A DNA stretch of 64,000 bases from Algoriphagus zhangzhouensis (GCF_900148515.1 NZ_FRXN01000001.1:496001-560000); one strand, 5' to 3'. Positions 10,301 through 19,177 are shown, numbered from the stretch's first letter. Translations and numbers: made by a program. The notes: generated by a model from the sequence alone, not told the origin.

Positions 10301-10469
10301 AGCCCAACTTCAATACTTGAGAAGTATGCTGGAAAGAGCAGATCAACGTCCCGGAAAGGATGCTTATGATCGATATGAAGAGCTTCATGCAAAATGGGAC
10401 AAGTTGAAAGCTGACTTAGCAAAAATTGGTTTGGAAGGAACGGAGCTAGACAGGATAACCAAGGAATAA
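7359..10469 (+). CDS. VPS10/sortilin-like BNR repeat protein, secreted
   Basis: A 1036-residue exported protein with a signal peptide (positively charged start, hydrophobic LLGAGLLLSIPSFG). It contains about eleven Asp-box repeats of the form SxDxGxTW spread over residues 80-720 (for example SEDSGKTW, TTDGGESW, STDGGETW, STDAGKTW, TEDYGKTW, SLNDGETW), which predicts a large one- or two-propeller structure like sortilin VPS10 or xyloglucanase-type proteins. The last 200 residues contain a beta domain and then a charged coiled coil (about 905-960). Such proteins are abundant in marine Bacteroidota; the substrate or partner is unknown. A strong hairpin terminator follows. Confidence 0.85.
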   Translation: MIKFKEVLFKRKLNGAFLLGAGLLLSIPSFGLEKSAHLADPDSLYMKTLKFRNVGPTRGGRVTAVSGVANNPGTFYMGSTGGGVWKTDDYGITYSNLSDGFFASPSIGAISVYQENPKIVYVGTGSDGLRSNVIAGKGMYKSEDSGKTWKSVGLEESGLIGAVEIHPSDPNTVLVAAIGQPFQRNEERGVFKTTDGGESWKKVLYHSDSVGAVDLEFAPGNPDVIYTALWRAERKPWTVISGADGVGGIYKSTDGGETWTKKSQGLPAGLIGKIDLAVSDADPNRLYALVEAPGEEGGLYRSDDQGETFYFVSNKDGLLDRPFYYTNIESNPKNADVLFSMSTGFYKSTDAGKTWKTMRTPHGDNHDMWIHPQDTSLFIQANDGGVNVTTNGGRTWSSQHNQATAELYQVEVDDQYPYWLYAGQQDNTTIAVPSLPPYSAPGGASGLWMEVGGCETGPVVPKPGDPNIVFANCKGRFGVYDKRTGQEQQFYVGASNIYGHDPEDLTYRFQRVSPIHVSPHDPNTVYHTSQYVHRTKDNGITWERISPDLTANEPDKQVISGSPITRDITGEEYYSTIYEINESRIEKGVIWVGANDGPIHVTRNDGASWDDVTPKGLPKGGRVDCIDPSPHTKGKAYASILRYQLGDWKPYIYKTEDYGKTWTLLTDGQNGIPEDFPTRTVREDPDRKGVLYAGTEYGLFISLNDGETWESFQQNLPITPITDIKVYRQDLILSTMGRGFWIMDNITPIHQIADAKNSNGPFLYEPKDAIRYYYRGNSERSTPHYPSVALAVDYFVPEGYSGEMTLEIVNKNGEVIRSYTSQQQASSSEETDMATNFYFQDFQSKLDSTAGLHRFEWDMKYPGPWDENKRIAYQRGPMVEPGEFTVRLITDGNIQAQGFAVNADPRLEGVSQSDLESQVALVKQIIDLESEVKKASKLIEDQQGKLKEDESKKAQLELEGLKAVQTQLVNADQIYPQPMLIAQLQYLRSMLERADQRPGKDAYDRYEELHAKWDKLKADLAKIGLEGTELDRITKE

Positions 10470-10490
10470 TTTATATCAAGCTAAAAATTC

Positions 10491-10529
10491 AAAAAGCCGG
10501 AATCTTAAAGGATTCCGGCTTTTTATTTT
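10491..10529. terminator. Bidirectional intrinsic terminator
   Basis: A perfect 9-bp stem GCCGGAATC / GATTCCGGC with a 6-base loop, preceded by five A and followed by five T, lies between the convergent VPS10-like gene (plus) and the lipoprotein gene (minus). A and T tracts on both sides allow it to end transcription from either side. Confidence 0.9.
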
Positions 10530-10543
10530 TCTTAAAACTCTGA

Positions 10544-11317
10544 TTATCTATTTTTTGTAAATACCTGACCACTATTCAAAGTAAGAATCACCTGAGTGCT
10601 TTTTAGCTCTAATGTACCCCCATAAGCGAATGTTTCACCTCCACTGCCAGTGCCAGATAGACTAACTTGAACTTTTCCTAGAATAACACCTGTTTCGGAT
10701 TTTTCTAAAGTGAGATTGTCCGCACTTAGATTTAGCTTACTGGAAAATTGCTTTGTTTCATTGATGTATGAAACCTGATTTCCAATTCTTTCCATAGTTA
10801 AACCTAATTGATATTGCTCTGCAGTTGGTTCTATACCTGAAAAAGTCCATTGGATAGTATTGGAATCCGCAGAGCTAATTCGTGGGCTTTCATAGAAAGA
10901 GTTTCCGGCTAAAGCGAAAACAATTTGACTTGGAATCCGATTTATACTACAATTGACAGTCCACGTAACTAGGTAATCCCATGCAATCTGTGCGTTAGTT
11001 TTAGTGATTTCTTGACTCCATTCATAAGTCTGCGGTGTGCCACAGGTGAAATTGAATGAATTGGATGCATATCTGGCCTCTTCTCCTTGGGAAGGAATTT
11101 GGGAGGAAAATGAGCCAAGTGATTCGCTTTGATCTAGGATTCCACCTGAGTCTCCATCCACCGCATTGAATATTACCTCAGCAGCTTCTTCTTCGGAAAT
11201 AGATAAGTCTGGATTTTCATTTTCTTGGTTACAAGAAGTAAGGGCAAATGCTAAACAGGAGAAAATTGCCAATTTCTTTCCCCATTGCTTGTCAGTAAAA
11301 ATTGAAGTTTTTTTCAT
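10544..11317 (-). CDS. Hypothetical lipoprotein
   Basis: A 257-residue protein with an N-terminal signal ending in AFALTSCNQ, a clear lipobox, followed by the acidic residues (ENENPDLS) that often accompany surface export of Bacteroidota lipoproteins. The rest is Ser/Thr- and Gly-rich beta-type sequence with one Cys pair (FTCGTP and VNCSIN). No known family is recognised. It lies 11 bases downstream of the sterol-desaturase-family gene and is probably co-transcribed with it, ending at the shared bidirectional terminator. Confidence 0.7.
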   Translation of the reverse strand: MKKTSIFTDKQWGKKLAIFSCLAFALTSCNQENENPDLSISEEEAAEVIFNAVDGDSGGILDQSESLGSFSSQIPSQGEEARYASNSFNFTCGTPQTYEWSQEITKTNAQIAWDYLVTWTVNCSINRIPSQIVFALAGNSFYESPRISSADSNTIQWTFSGIEPTAEQYQLGLTMERIGNQVSYINETKQFSSKLNLSADNLTLEKSETGVILGKVQVSLSGTGSGGETFAYGGTLELKSTQVILTLNSGQVFTKNR

Positions 11318-11328
11318 GGTATGTTGAT

Positions 11329-12105
11329 TTAAATTGTTTTTTGTTGTTTCGTTTTATTAATAAGTTTTGTGAATCCAAAAGCCATTATTTTCAGTGGGTT
11401 ATATCCAACTTTGCCTTCTGTAATCCCATAAATCGGAGCTTCTGTTTCTTTGATATAGGTCCCAAAAATTCTATCCCAAATCATGAATACACCTCCAAAA
11501 TTTTTATCTAGGTATTGAGGGTTTTTAGCGTGATGAACCCTATGTGCACTTGGGGTATCCAGGACTCCTTCTAATGGCCCCAACTTGCCAACCATTTCGG
11601 TATGGAGGAAAAATTGATAGAGAAGGTTAAGTGAAATCGATAGCACTATCCAATCGATCGGTATCCCGATTAGAGCAAGGGAAGCAAAGAAGAAAGGAGT
11701 AAAGAGTCCATTTAGCCAATGCAACCTGTAAGCACTTGAAAAGTTGATTTGTTGGGTTGAATGGTGGACTAGATGAAAGCCCCACAAAAATGGAACTTCA
11801 TGAGACCATCTGTGATACCAGTAATAGACAAAATCCACCAGAATGAATGTTGCTCCAAAAACTAGTGCGTTTTTAGGCAATGAGAAAAATTGCCATTGAC
11901 TGATCCATTGAAGTATAAATAATTGATAGCCGGTCAGGAGAACTTTGAAAATGACATGCCCAACAAGAATTGATAGGTTGGCAACCGTCTCTTTTTTCTC
12001 GTAGACTTTGCATTCATTTTTCCAGTTCCAAACGACCTCAGCGATTATTGCAATAGCCACCAAAAGCAGGAGCCATTTCCCATAACTTTGAATAAGAGGA
12101 TTCAT
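11329..12105 (-). CDS. Sterol desaturase / fatty acid hydroxylase family protein
   Basis: A 258-residue integral membrane di-iron oxygenase. The histidine boxes of the family are visible: HRWSH (about residue 94), HLVHH (about 106) and HRVHH (about 189), embedded among four or five TM helices. These enzymes hydroxylate or desaturate lipids such as sterols, carotenoids or fatty acids; the substrate is not evident. The gene has a free-standing start, with 121 bases upstream before the response regulator gene, and leads a two-gene unit with a lipoprotein. Confidence 0.9.
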   Translation of the reverse strand: MNPLIQSYGKWLLLLVAIAIIAEVVWNWKNECKVYEKKETVANLSILVGHVIFKVLLTGYQLFILQWISQWQFFSLPKNALVFGATFILVDFVYYWYHRWSHEVPFLWGFHLVHHSTQQINFSSAYRLHWLNGLFTPFFFASLALIGIPIDWIVLSISLNLLYQFFLHTEMVGKLGPLEGVLDTPSAHRVHHAKNPQYLDKNFGGVFMIWDRIFGTYIKETEAPIYGITEGKVGYNPLKIMAFGFTKLINKTKQQKTI

Positions 12106-12226
12106 CTTTTTTGTGTTTGTTGATGAATCAAATTTGCAGAGAATGGGAGGGTAATTGCTTGGAAATCTGGGTCAAGCTGTCAAATTAAAGGGTCAATTGA
12201 CCTAGGATAGGATTGGCGAAAATGGC

Positions 12227-12991
12227 CTACTTATTCATCCATGCCTTAAAGGCTGTACTTTTTGCTTTGCTAACCAAAACTCTGTCCTCTGTATCAGGAT
12301 CAAGATTCAATGAAAGTCGTCCATTGAAATAATAGTGGACTTCTTGGATGGCCTGTAGGTTCACAAAATATTGGCGATTGGCACGATAGAATTGTTCCGG
12401 ATTAAGTTCTTGCTCCAACTTTTCAAGGGTACTTTCCAAAATATAGGTTTGTCCCTGGAAAGTCTTAGCATGACAGACTTCCTGCTCGCTCCAGAAATAG
12501 GCTATACTTTCAGTTTTCACGGGAATCATTCTACCTTTTACATGAATCAAAAATGCTTGTCTATAACCTTTTGGAGCTAGTAGGTTTTGAACCACATGAG
12601 CAATCTGATCCATGGAGTGATTTGGTGAACTTTGCTTTAGAGATTTGTACTTTTCAAGCGCTAGTCGTAATTGGTCAACATCCAGTGGTTTGAGGAGGTA
12701 GGAAATCCCAGAAGTCTGGAATGCCTGCAAAGCAAAATGGTCATAAGCTGTTAAAAATATAACGGGTTGGGTGATTTGAATCTGCTGAAAAATATCCAAA
12801 GACAAGCCATCGCTTAATCGAATATCCATTAAGGCCAAATCGAATTGGTCATGATTGGCAGGAATCCACTTTACAGCTTCTTCTACTGTAGAAATTGTTT
12901 TAATAACATCTACTTCTGGGAAAGAATCTTGAAGTGTACCTAGAATGAGACGGACAGTCGCCGCTTCATCCTCCAAAAGGAGCATTTTCAT
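12227..12991 (-). CDS. LytTR family response regulator
   Basis: A 254-residue response regulator. The receiver domain (residues 1-120) has the acidic pair Glu7-Asp8, phospho-acceptor Asp56 in LALMDIRLSDG, the Thr of VIFLTAYDH and the Lys of SYLLKPLD. The C-terminal LytTR DNA-binding domain (about 150-254) contains IAYFWSEQEVCHAKT and LEQELNPEQFYRANRQYFVN. It overlaps the upstream sensor kinase gene by 26 bases, so the two form a translationally coupled LytS/LytR-type pair that probably controls a small number of target genes. Confidence 0.95.
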   Translation of the reverse strand: MKMLLLEDEAATVRLILGTLQDSFPEVDVIKTISTVEEAVKWIPANHDQFDLALMDIRLSDGLSLDIFQQIQITQPVIFLTAYDHFALQAFQTSGISYLLKPLDVDQLRLALEKYKSLKQSSPNHSMDQIAHVVQNLLAPKGYRQAFLIHVKGRMIPVKTESIAYFWSEQEVCHAKTFQGQTYILESTLEKLEQELNPEQFYRANRQYFVNLQAIQEVHYYFNGRLSLNLDPDTEDRVLVSKAKSTAFKAWMNK

Positions 12992-14000
12992 AGATTAGAG
13001 GAAGTTTTACAAGGAAGGATTCTTCCGATTGTTGAATTAAAATAGATTGACCTGTCAGAATTTTAAAACGTTCTTCCAAGTTACTTAAACCTATCTGAGT
13101 ACTAGGTTCTTTGATCTTTAAAGGGCTAAAATTATTGCAGACTATAAGGTTGTTTTCCTCTGTAAAGATTCGGATTTTCAATGGATTGGTGGAACTGAAT
13201 TGATTATGCTTAATGGCATTTTCAACCAAAGGCTGGATAGATAAATGGGGAAGGGAATACTTTCTAATTGAATCAGGAATATCAATTTCTAGGGTAACAC
13301 CTGTTTCAAATCGCATTTGAATCAATTCAAAGTAGCTTTTTAATTCTTCCAGTTCAGTGGAAACAGTCACTAATGTTTCCGAGTCAACTAATCCATATCT
13401 GAAGACCTTTGAAAGATGTCCTATGTATTTCTGTGCTAATGGAGGATTTTCTCTCACAATTGCTGAGAGGCTACTCAAGGCATTAAATAAGAAATGAGGG
13501 TTGATCTGTTGACGTAAAGCTTGAAGCTGTGCATTGAGATAAAGGTTTTGAAGGCGTTGATTTTCTTCCTTTTTCTCACGAGCCTCTTCATTCTTTTCCC
13601 AGATGTAGACCATCAATCCAAAGAAAAGGAAAATAAGGGCTGATTTTAAAAAGTAAGTCATTCGGAAAAAATTGAATGGCATTCCAATTTCAAATAATTT
13701 GGAATGAATCAAGATCGCCAAATAGGTAATACCGGCAAAAAATATAAGGAAACTGAGTAGAGTGAGGTATTTTTTCTGTTTTTCAAACTGATAGACAGTA
13801 ACCTTTTGAAAGAAAAAGTAGCAAATCATTGCCAGAAACCAAGACAAGGAGCATTGGAGAAAGAACTCTGGGAGATTGAATTGGACCCACTGAGAAAGTA
13901 CCGTATCTGGCTGTAGAGATAGAATTTTTGGGGCATTTAGGATCAATGCCACTAAGAAGGTGAGACTAAAGGAAACTTTGGCTTCCAGTTGAAATTTCAT
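12966..14000 (-). CDS. LytS-like sensor histidine kinase (His_kinase family)
   Basis: A 344-residue sensor kinase. Four TM helices (about residues 10-25, 48-64, 78-97 and 117-134) are followed by a short coiled coil and the His_kinase acceptor motif QINPHFLFNALSSL with His169. A short HATPase domain with the N-box segment PLVENAIKHNQF and the G-box region GLSNLEERF completes it. There is no extracellular sensor domain, so the signal is probably sensed within the membrane. It is the cognate partner of the overlapping LytTR regulator. The start ATG lies just downstream of a 9-bp inverted repeat. Confidence 0.95.
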   Translation of the reverse strand: MKFQLEAKVSFSLTFLVALILNAPKILSLQPDTVLSQWVQFNLPEFFLQCSLSWFLAMICYFFFQKVTVYQFEKQKKYLTLLSFLIFFAGITYLAILIHSKLFEIGMPFNFFRMTYFLKSALIFLFFGLMVYIWEKNEEAREKKEENQRLQNLYLNAQLQALRQQINPHFLFNALSSLSAIVRENPPLAQKYIGHLSKVFRYGLVDSETLVTVSTELEELKSYFELIQMRFETGVTLEIDIPDSIRKYSLPHLSIQPLVENAIKHNQFSSTNPLKIRIFTEENNLIVCNNFSPLKIKEPSTQIGLSNLEERFKILTGQSILIQQSEESFLVKLPLIYENAPFGG

Positions 14001-14029
14001 TGTTAAATATAAGGTCTATAAGCATTTAA

Positions 14030-14061
14030 TTAACCCCCATTAATCGTCAAACGGGGGTTAA
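14030..14061. repeat. 9-bp inverted repeat upstream of the kinase gene
   Basis: TTAACCCCC and GGGGGTTAA are perfect complements separated by 14 bases. A T-run follows only on the plus strand, whereas the flanking genes are on the minus strand, so this is a poor terminator for them. It lies 30 bases upstream of the LytS start and could be an operator. Confidence 0.4.
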
Positions 14062-14081
14062 TTTTTAGGATTTGGTTAGCC

Positions 14082-14450
14082 TTATTGAATTTTTACCCAC
14101 TTCTCCTTTTTTGAAAATGGACCTTTGGAAACTTCGATTTCCATATTGTTTGAATCAAGTAAAGTAAGGATTGCGGGAATTGTTCTATTTCGCTGAATGA
14201 TATGTAGCACACCCTCATATTTTTCGTTTTCCTTCGAAAAAATGATGTCAGTCAATTGATTTTGACCAATGAGATCTGAGTCTTTTGCTTCCAGAATTCT
14301 AGCCTCATAGCTATTACCTGATTTAACAAATTCCAAGACCCTGCTTTGATCAGAATTTTCCCATTTCCCTATGATTGAATCAGGTTCAATACTGAAAGAA
14401 AAAGGAAAAGTCAGAAATAATGTAAGGAACATGGCAAAGGTAGTTTTCAT
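14082..14450 (-). CDS. DUF2147-like secreted protein
   Basis: A 122-residue protein when started at the ATG whose product begins MKTTFAMFL; an upstream ATG adds seven polar residues. A signal peptide (about 20 residues) is followed by SIIGKWENSDQSRVLEF, resembling the opening of DUF2147 proteins, which begin their mature part with a GxW pattern and form a small beta-barrel. The product is probably periplasmic. It is shorter and less conserved than typical DUF2147 members, so the family call is moderate. It stands alone, 232 bases downstream of the YiiX-like gene. Confidence 0.6.
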   Translation of the reverse strand: MKTTFAMFLTLFLTFPFSFSIEPDSIIGKWENSDQSRVLEFVKSGNSYEARILEAKDSDLIGQNQLTDIIFSKENEKYEGVLHIIQRNRTIPAILTLLDSNNMEIEVSKGPFSKKEKWVKIQ

Positions 14451-14703
14451 AGTTTTTTTGTTTTTGTTCAAAAGTTGGAAAAAGGCAGGTGGAGGCTTAA
14501 AAAATTTGGGTGAGTTGACTTTTTGGATGGATAAAGCTTCCTAATACAAGAGTGAAGTTTTTATACTTGCAGACTTAAAGTTTTACCTTCCTAGTTTTTA
14601 TTAATTCCATCTTATCAAATAAATACAACCATTTAAATCACTGAATAGATAAAAAAAGCCTTATGACCTATATCATCTGTTAGGGTTTCAATAGAATAAT
14701 CAA

Positions 14704-15363
14704 TCAGAACTGATTAATAAGGTATCCTATGAAAATTAATTTGGGATTGGATGCCAATCCATTTGGATTACATCCCAGCTTTCCCTCAGGAACTTCCATA
14801 TTGAGCTTTTTATAGAAATCAATCCAGAATTCATCTGTATTACCTGTTTCAGGATTTTTAAAAGTCATAGGCTCCAACTGAAAAATGGAGGCATGTCTAA
14901 ATGCTCTTTCGACAAAATCAGAACAATAAAGACTAGAATCATTCAATACATACGACCAATTATAAGGTTTTCCCAATAAGGTTTTTGAGGTGTTAATGGC
15001 CTGATCTATAGATGATTGATAAGGGTCGTTTAATCTATAAATTGCAAACTGTTTTGGAGTGGAGTTTTTTCTAAAAACCAAACTGTCGAGAGGCTCACGA
15101 ACAGAACCTTTTTGAGTGCTGGCATGAATAATAAGCAAACTATCACCCTTGATTTCGATAATGCCCACATGATCAAAGGATGCATTTTCGGTCTTTTGAG
15201 TTACCCGATTGATGGCTCCTGAAAGGTTTTCGCTTTGAGCTCCTACAAATATCAAATCTCCATTCTGAAGATTTTGACCTAAATAAGAAACTTGATCCTG
15301 AGAAAAGGCTGGAGTAAAATCTAGGATTAATAAGAGTAAAATTAATTTGAAAAGAGTTTTCAT
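14704..15363 (-). CDS. YiiX/YebB-like NlpC/P60-type cysteine hydrolase
   Basis: A 219-residue exported protein with an N-terminal signal peptide ending near APAFSQ. The mature part has the YiiX-type papain-like layout: LQNGDLIFVG at the start, then the His motif ASFDHVGII, and the Cys motif in NDSSLYCSDFVERAF, which should supply the catalytic Cys-His pair in circularly permuted order. Family members cleave amide or peptide bonds in the cell envelope, but specific substrates are not established. A single-gene unit; its divergent neighbour is the first sulfatase. Confidence 0.85.
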   Translation of the reverse strand: MKTLFKLILLLLILDFTPAFSQDQVSYLGQNLQNGDLIFVGAQSENLSGAINRVTQKTENASFDHVGIIEIKGDSLLIIHASTQKGSVREPLDSLVFRKNSTPKQFAIYRLNDPYQSSIDQAINTSKTLLGKPYNWSYVLNDSSLYCSDFVERAFRHASIFQLEPMTFKNPETGNTDEFWIDFYKKLNMEVPEGKLGCNPNGLASNPKLIFIGYLINQF

Positions 15364-15470
15364 GAGGTAGGGATCAGGCTAATTATTCAATTCAAATTTA
15401 AGTCTATATTATTACACGAATCATTTCAACCCAGATAATTGCCATTGATTTTTAATACCCTTGACTAGTC

Positions 15471-15500
15471 TTTGACAAATAGGGATAACTTGTAATTTTG
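15471..15500 (+). promoter_or_regulatory. Bacteroidota-type promoter for the first sulfatase
   Basis: TTTG at 15471-15474 and TAATTTTG at 15493-15500 are separated by 18 bases, close to the Bacteroidota TTTG-N19-TAnnTTTG consensus. Transcription would begin near 15507, leaving a leader of about 80 bases before the sulfatase ATG. Confidence 0.6.
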
Positions 15501-15589
15501 AGTTGAGCCAGATCTAGATTGCTTTCAATTGGTTTGATAGATTAAATTCAGCTTTTTGAGGACCAAAATTATTTACCCAAAATTTACCT

Positions 15590-17476
15590 ATGAATTCCTT
15601 TCGCGTAGTTCTTGTCTTTTTAATCCTATCTATTGAATCTGTTTGTGCCCAACAACCCAATGTTTTGTGGATTACCATAGAAGATACATCGCCGCAATTT
15701 ATTGGCAGCTACGGAAATTCTGACTCAAGAACTCCTGTAATGGATCAATTGACAAGGGAAGGAGTTCAATTTACCAATGCTTTTTCAACAGGAACTGTTT
15801 GTTCTCCGAGCAGATCGGCCATCATCACAGGGATCAAAACTTATGAACTGGGTACAGGAAACCATCGAAGTAATTACAGCATTCCAGCTTGGCTCAAAGG
15901 CTTTCCTTATTATTTGAAACAAGCAGGTTATTATGTCACCAACAATAGCAAAACCGATTATAATGTAGCCAATGAAAAGCAGTTTATAGCTGAAGCTTGG
16001 AATGAGAGTTCTGGAAAAGCAGGTTGGTGGGATAGGGAAGAAGGGCAACCTTTTTTCTCGGTATTCAATTTCAATGAATCTCACCAATCTCGGACCATGA
16101 CTCATCCCTACGAATGGTATGTTGAAAATGTCCTCGAAATGCTTCCTGAGGAAGATCGGATTGCTGAAGATGAATTTGAAATGCCTCCCTTTTATCGGGA
16201 TAGTCCTGAGATGAGAAAGCAAATGGCCAGAGTTTATAATAGCCTGAAGTTGACGGATAATCGCATAGGTGATCTTTTGGAAAGACTTCGAGAAGATGGA
16301 CTATTGCAGGAGACCATCATTTTCATTTTTGCGGATCATGGTGAGGGGATGCCAAGGGGAAAGACAAACGGAATCAATTTTGGCTACCGAGTTCCTTTTA
16401 CGATTTGGTTTCCTCCAAAGTACGAACATTTGTCTCCTTGGGGAATAAATACGAGGACGGATGAATTGATGAGCTTTGAGGATCTTGCACCCACGATGAT
16501 CAGTTTAGCTGGAGGAAAGGTTCCAGACTATTTGAAGGGGAGAGTTTTGTTGGGGGAAAACAGATCTCCAAAAGCTGATAAGCTTTTTCTTTCTTCTGAC
16601 CGATCAGATAATGGAATTGATATGATTAGGACAGTGACGGACGGTAGGTTTGTTTATTCCAGGAATTTTATGCCTTACATGCCTGAAGCGAGGTATATCA
16701 GGTACATGGAAATCGGAGAGATCAAGCAAATTATGAGAATTGATCTTGAAAATGGGCTTTTGAACTCAATTCAGGAAAGCATTTTTCAGTCGAGAGAGCC
16801 AGAAGTATTATATGACATTGAAAATGATAGCTGGGAAACCAACAATCTTGTTGGCAATTCAGAATATCAGGATGTTTTGGTTGAAATGAGAAGTGCATTA
16901 AAAGCGCACCTTTTAGAAAGAAAAGATGTATTGATGCTCCCAGAAGGTGAATTGGATAGAATTTCAAAAACAACCTCTCCCTATGAATTTAGAGAAAGTG
17001 AGTCTGATTTTCCTTTTGAAGCAATTTATGCTGCAGCTAAACTATCAGGGTTTAGGTCGTCCGAAATTTTAGCCCAGCAAATTGACTTATTGGAAAGTTC
17101 TAACCCAATCCTAAGGTATTGGGCTGCGATTGGATTAAAATCCCAAAGCAAAGAAGCTTTGAAAGCTAATCTTGCTGAGTTGGAAGAAAAAATGAATGAT
17201 GATTACCCTTATGTTTCAGCAACGCTTGCTTCGATCGTATATGAGATAAATCAAGCTCAAGAATCTCAGGAAATTCTGAAGAAATCGATCTTGAGTGAAG
17301 ACAAACATTTGTCACTGATGGCTATCAATTATTTACTTTACTCTGAACATAAAAGTCCATTTATAGAGCCAATCCGCGAAGTATATGAAAGACAGGGAGA
17401 ATATAATTCCGCTGCTGCTAGTAAAGATTTTCTAGGGAGTTTAGGTTTGATCCCTAATGATTTTGAAAACAGGTAG
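15590..17476 (+). CDS. Secreted sulfatase with C-terminal HEAT-like repeats
   Basis: A 628-residue sulfatase with a signal peptide ending at VCAQ. Cys71 lies in the formylglycine signature CSPSR, and the metal site residues are visible in ITIEDTSP near the start and IFADHGEG (about residue 250). The order of motifs is that of heparan N-sulfatase (sulfamidase)-like family S1 members. After the sulfatase fold, residues about 470-620 contain helical repeats such as LRYWAAIGLKSQS, a HEAT-like extension found in many Bacteroidota homologues. It would remove sulfate from a glycan in the periplasm or outside the cell. A second sulfatase follows after 73 bases, so the two are likely co-transcribed. 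Confidence 0.9.
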   Translation: MNSFRVVLVFLILSIESVCAQQPNVLWITIEDTSPQFIGSYGNSDSRTPVMDQLTREGVQFTNAFSTGTVCSPSRSAIITGIKTYELGTGNHRSNYSIPAWLKGFPYYLKQAGYYVTNNSKTDYNVANEKQFIAEAWNESSGKAGWWDREEGQPFFSVFNFNESHQSRTMTHPYEWYVENVLEMLPEEDRIAEDEFEMPPFYRDSPEMRKQMARVYNSLKLTDNRIGDLLERLREDGLLQETIIFIFADHGEGMPRGKTNGINFGYRVPFTIWFPPKYEHLSPWGINTRTDELMSFEDLAPTMISLAGGKVPDYLKGRVLLGENRSPKADKLFLSSDRSDNGIDMIRTVTDGRFVYSRNFMPYMPEARYIRYMEIGEIKQIMRIDLENGLLNSIQESIFQSREPEVLYDIENDSWETNNLVGNSEYQDVLVEMRSALKAHLLERKDVLMLPEGELDRISKTTSPYEFRESESDFPFEAIYAAAKLSGFRSSEILAQQIDLLESSNPILRYWAAIGLKSQSKEALKANLAELEEKMNDDYPYVSATLASIVYEINQAQESQEILKKSILSEDKHLSLMAINYLLYSEHKSPFIEPIREVYERQGEYNSAAASKDFLGSLGLIPNDFENR

Positions 17477-17549
17477 GTTAATTCTCAAAAAATGGCTTTT
17501 TAAACAGCTTCCCTAGGTTAGAAATAATAGTAGAAAAATTTTAAGTTTA

Positions 17550-19037
17550 ATGATGACAATAAAATCCCTAAAAACAGTTTCAAGTCTTTTTGCTGCAGCA
17601 GCTGTCTGCGTTTTGTTTACAAACTGTTCTCAAGAACAGGCTAGTGAATCAGTTGAAAAAACCTTCAAAAAACCCAATATCATCTACATTTTGGCGGATG
17701 ATATGGGATATGCGGATATGGGAGCATATGGGCAGGAAAAAATCGAGACTCCCAATTTAGATAAACTCGCTGCATCAGGGATCAAATTTATGAATCACTA
17801 TACGGGAAGCACCGTTTGTGCACCTTCCAGATCGGCTTTACTGACAGGTCTTCATACAGGTCATACTCCGATCCGTGGAAACAAAGAATATCAGCCTGAA
17901 GGACAGGAAGCGATGCCTGATTCTGTTTTTACCATTGGTAAAATGATGAAAGAGGCAGGGTATGCCACGGGAACTTTTGGAAAGTGGGGACTTGGGTTTG
18001 TTGGTACCACCGGCGATCCCAATAATCAGGGAATGGATTATTTCTTTGGCTACAACTGTCAGCGTCAGGCTCATCGCTATTATCCCGATTATTTATGGGA
18101 AAATGATCATAAGGTGACTATGGAAGGAAATGGCTGGGTCAATAAGGAGACTTATGCCCAGGATGTGATTCAGGAAAAGACCTTGGCCTTTATCGATGAG
18201 CATCAGGACGAGCCATTTTTCATGTATGTTCCTCTAGTTGCTCCTCATGCAGAGTTGGCTTCACCAGATACGGCAACGATCAATAAATACAGGGAAAGAT
18301 TTGGAGATGAAAAACCTCATGTTGGTGGAAAAGGCGCTGATTATGGAGATGACTTGGTGATCGGTATGTATCAATCCCAACCCTATCCAAGAGCAACCTA
18401 TGCTGCTATGGTTGAAAGAGTTGATTCCTACGTTGGTCAAATTATCGAAAAATTAGAAGAAAAGGGATTGACAGACAATACAATTATTCTATTTGCCAGT
18501 GACAATGGGCCACATCGAGAAGGAGGGAATGATCCAGACTTTTTCGACTCCAATAACGGGTATCGAGGTTATAAAAGAGATCTTTACGAAGGGGGAATCC
18601 GAACAGCATTTGTGGTCAAATGGCCGGGTAAAATCGAGGCAGGAAGTACAACTGATCACATTTCTGCATTTTGGGATGTATTGCCAACTTTTGCGGAGAT
18701 TATAGATTATCAAAATTTACCTCAAGTTGATGGAGTCTCTTTTTTACCAACTCTCTTGGGTGAAAAAGAGCAAAAAGAACATGACTATTTGTATTGGGAA
18801 TTTGTAGAGCAAGGAGGGAAGCAGGGAATTAGAAAAGGTGACTGGAAAGCAGTGAAGCTGGATGTGAAGAATAATGAAAACTCTCCAATAGAGTTGTACA
18901 ATCTTCAAACCGATCCGGGAGAAACTCAAAATGTGGCCGATCAAAACCCCGAAATTGTTAAGGAAATGGAAGAGCTTATGAAAAATAGTCATCAAAGGAA
19001 TTTGGTTTTCCCTCTTTTGAAAAGTGAGATTGAATAA
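17550..19037 (+). CDS. Arylsulfatase-type lipoprotein sulfatase
   Basis: A 495-residue family S1 sulfatase. The N-terminal signal ends in VLFTNCSQ, so the mature enzyme is probably a lipoprotein. Asp50-Asp51 (ILADDMGYADMG) and the DNG of FASDNGPH form the calcium site, and Cys90 in CAPSR is the residue converted to formylglycine. The KWPGKI and LPTFAEI segments and the C-terminal GDWKAVK are typical of arylsulfatase A / N-acetylgalactosamine-6-sulfatase-like members. It probably acts on the same sulfated glycan as the upstream sulfatase. No sulfatase-maturing enzyme is encoded in this window. Confidence 0.92.
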   Translation: MMTIKSLKTVSSLFAAAAVCVLFTNCSQEQASESVEKTFKKPNIIYILADDMGYADMGAYGQEKIETPNLDKLAASGIKFMNHYTGSTVCAPSRSALLTGLHTGHTPIRGNKEYQPEGQEAMPDSVFTIGKMMKEAGYATGTFGKWGLGFVGTTGDPNNQGMDYFFGYNCQRQAHRYYPDYLWENDHKVTMEGNGWVNKETYAQDVIQEKTLAFIDEHQDEPFFMYVPLVAPHAELASPDTATINKYRERFGDEKPHVGGKGADYGDDLVIGMYQSQPYPRATYAAMVERVDSYVGQIIEKLEEKGLTDNTIILFASDNGPHREGGNDPDFFDSNNGYRGYKRDLYEGGIRTAFVVKWPGKIEAGSTTDHISAFWDVLPTFAEIIDYQNLPQVDGVSFLPTLLGEKEQKEHDYLYWEFVEQGGKQGIRKGDWKAVKLDVKNNENSPIELYNLQTDPGETQNVADQNPEIVKEMEELMKNSHQRNLVFPLLKSEIE

Positions 19038-19177
19038 ATTTCCTATCCGCTTTTAAGATCAGGACTTGGAAAATCGGACATCGGTCATCGGTCATCTGGC
19101 TATTACCAACAAAGTAAATTCGGGTTGTGGTGCAAAAGCGGATATACCAATTAAAAAATATTCTAACCCAAAGTATT

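Noticed and set aside
14030..14061. Terminator of the DUF2147-like gene
   Set aside because: The stem is good, but the T-run lies on the plus-strand side while the gene is on the minus strand.
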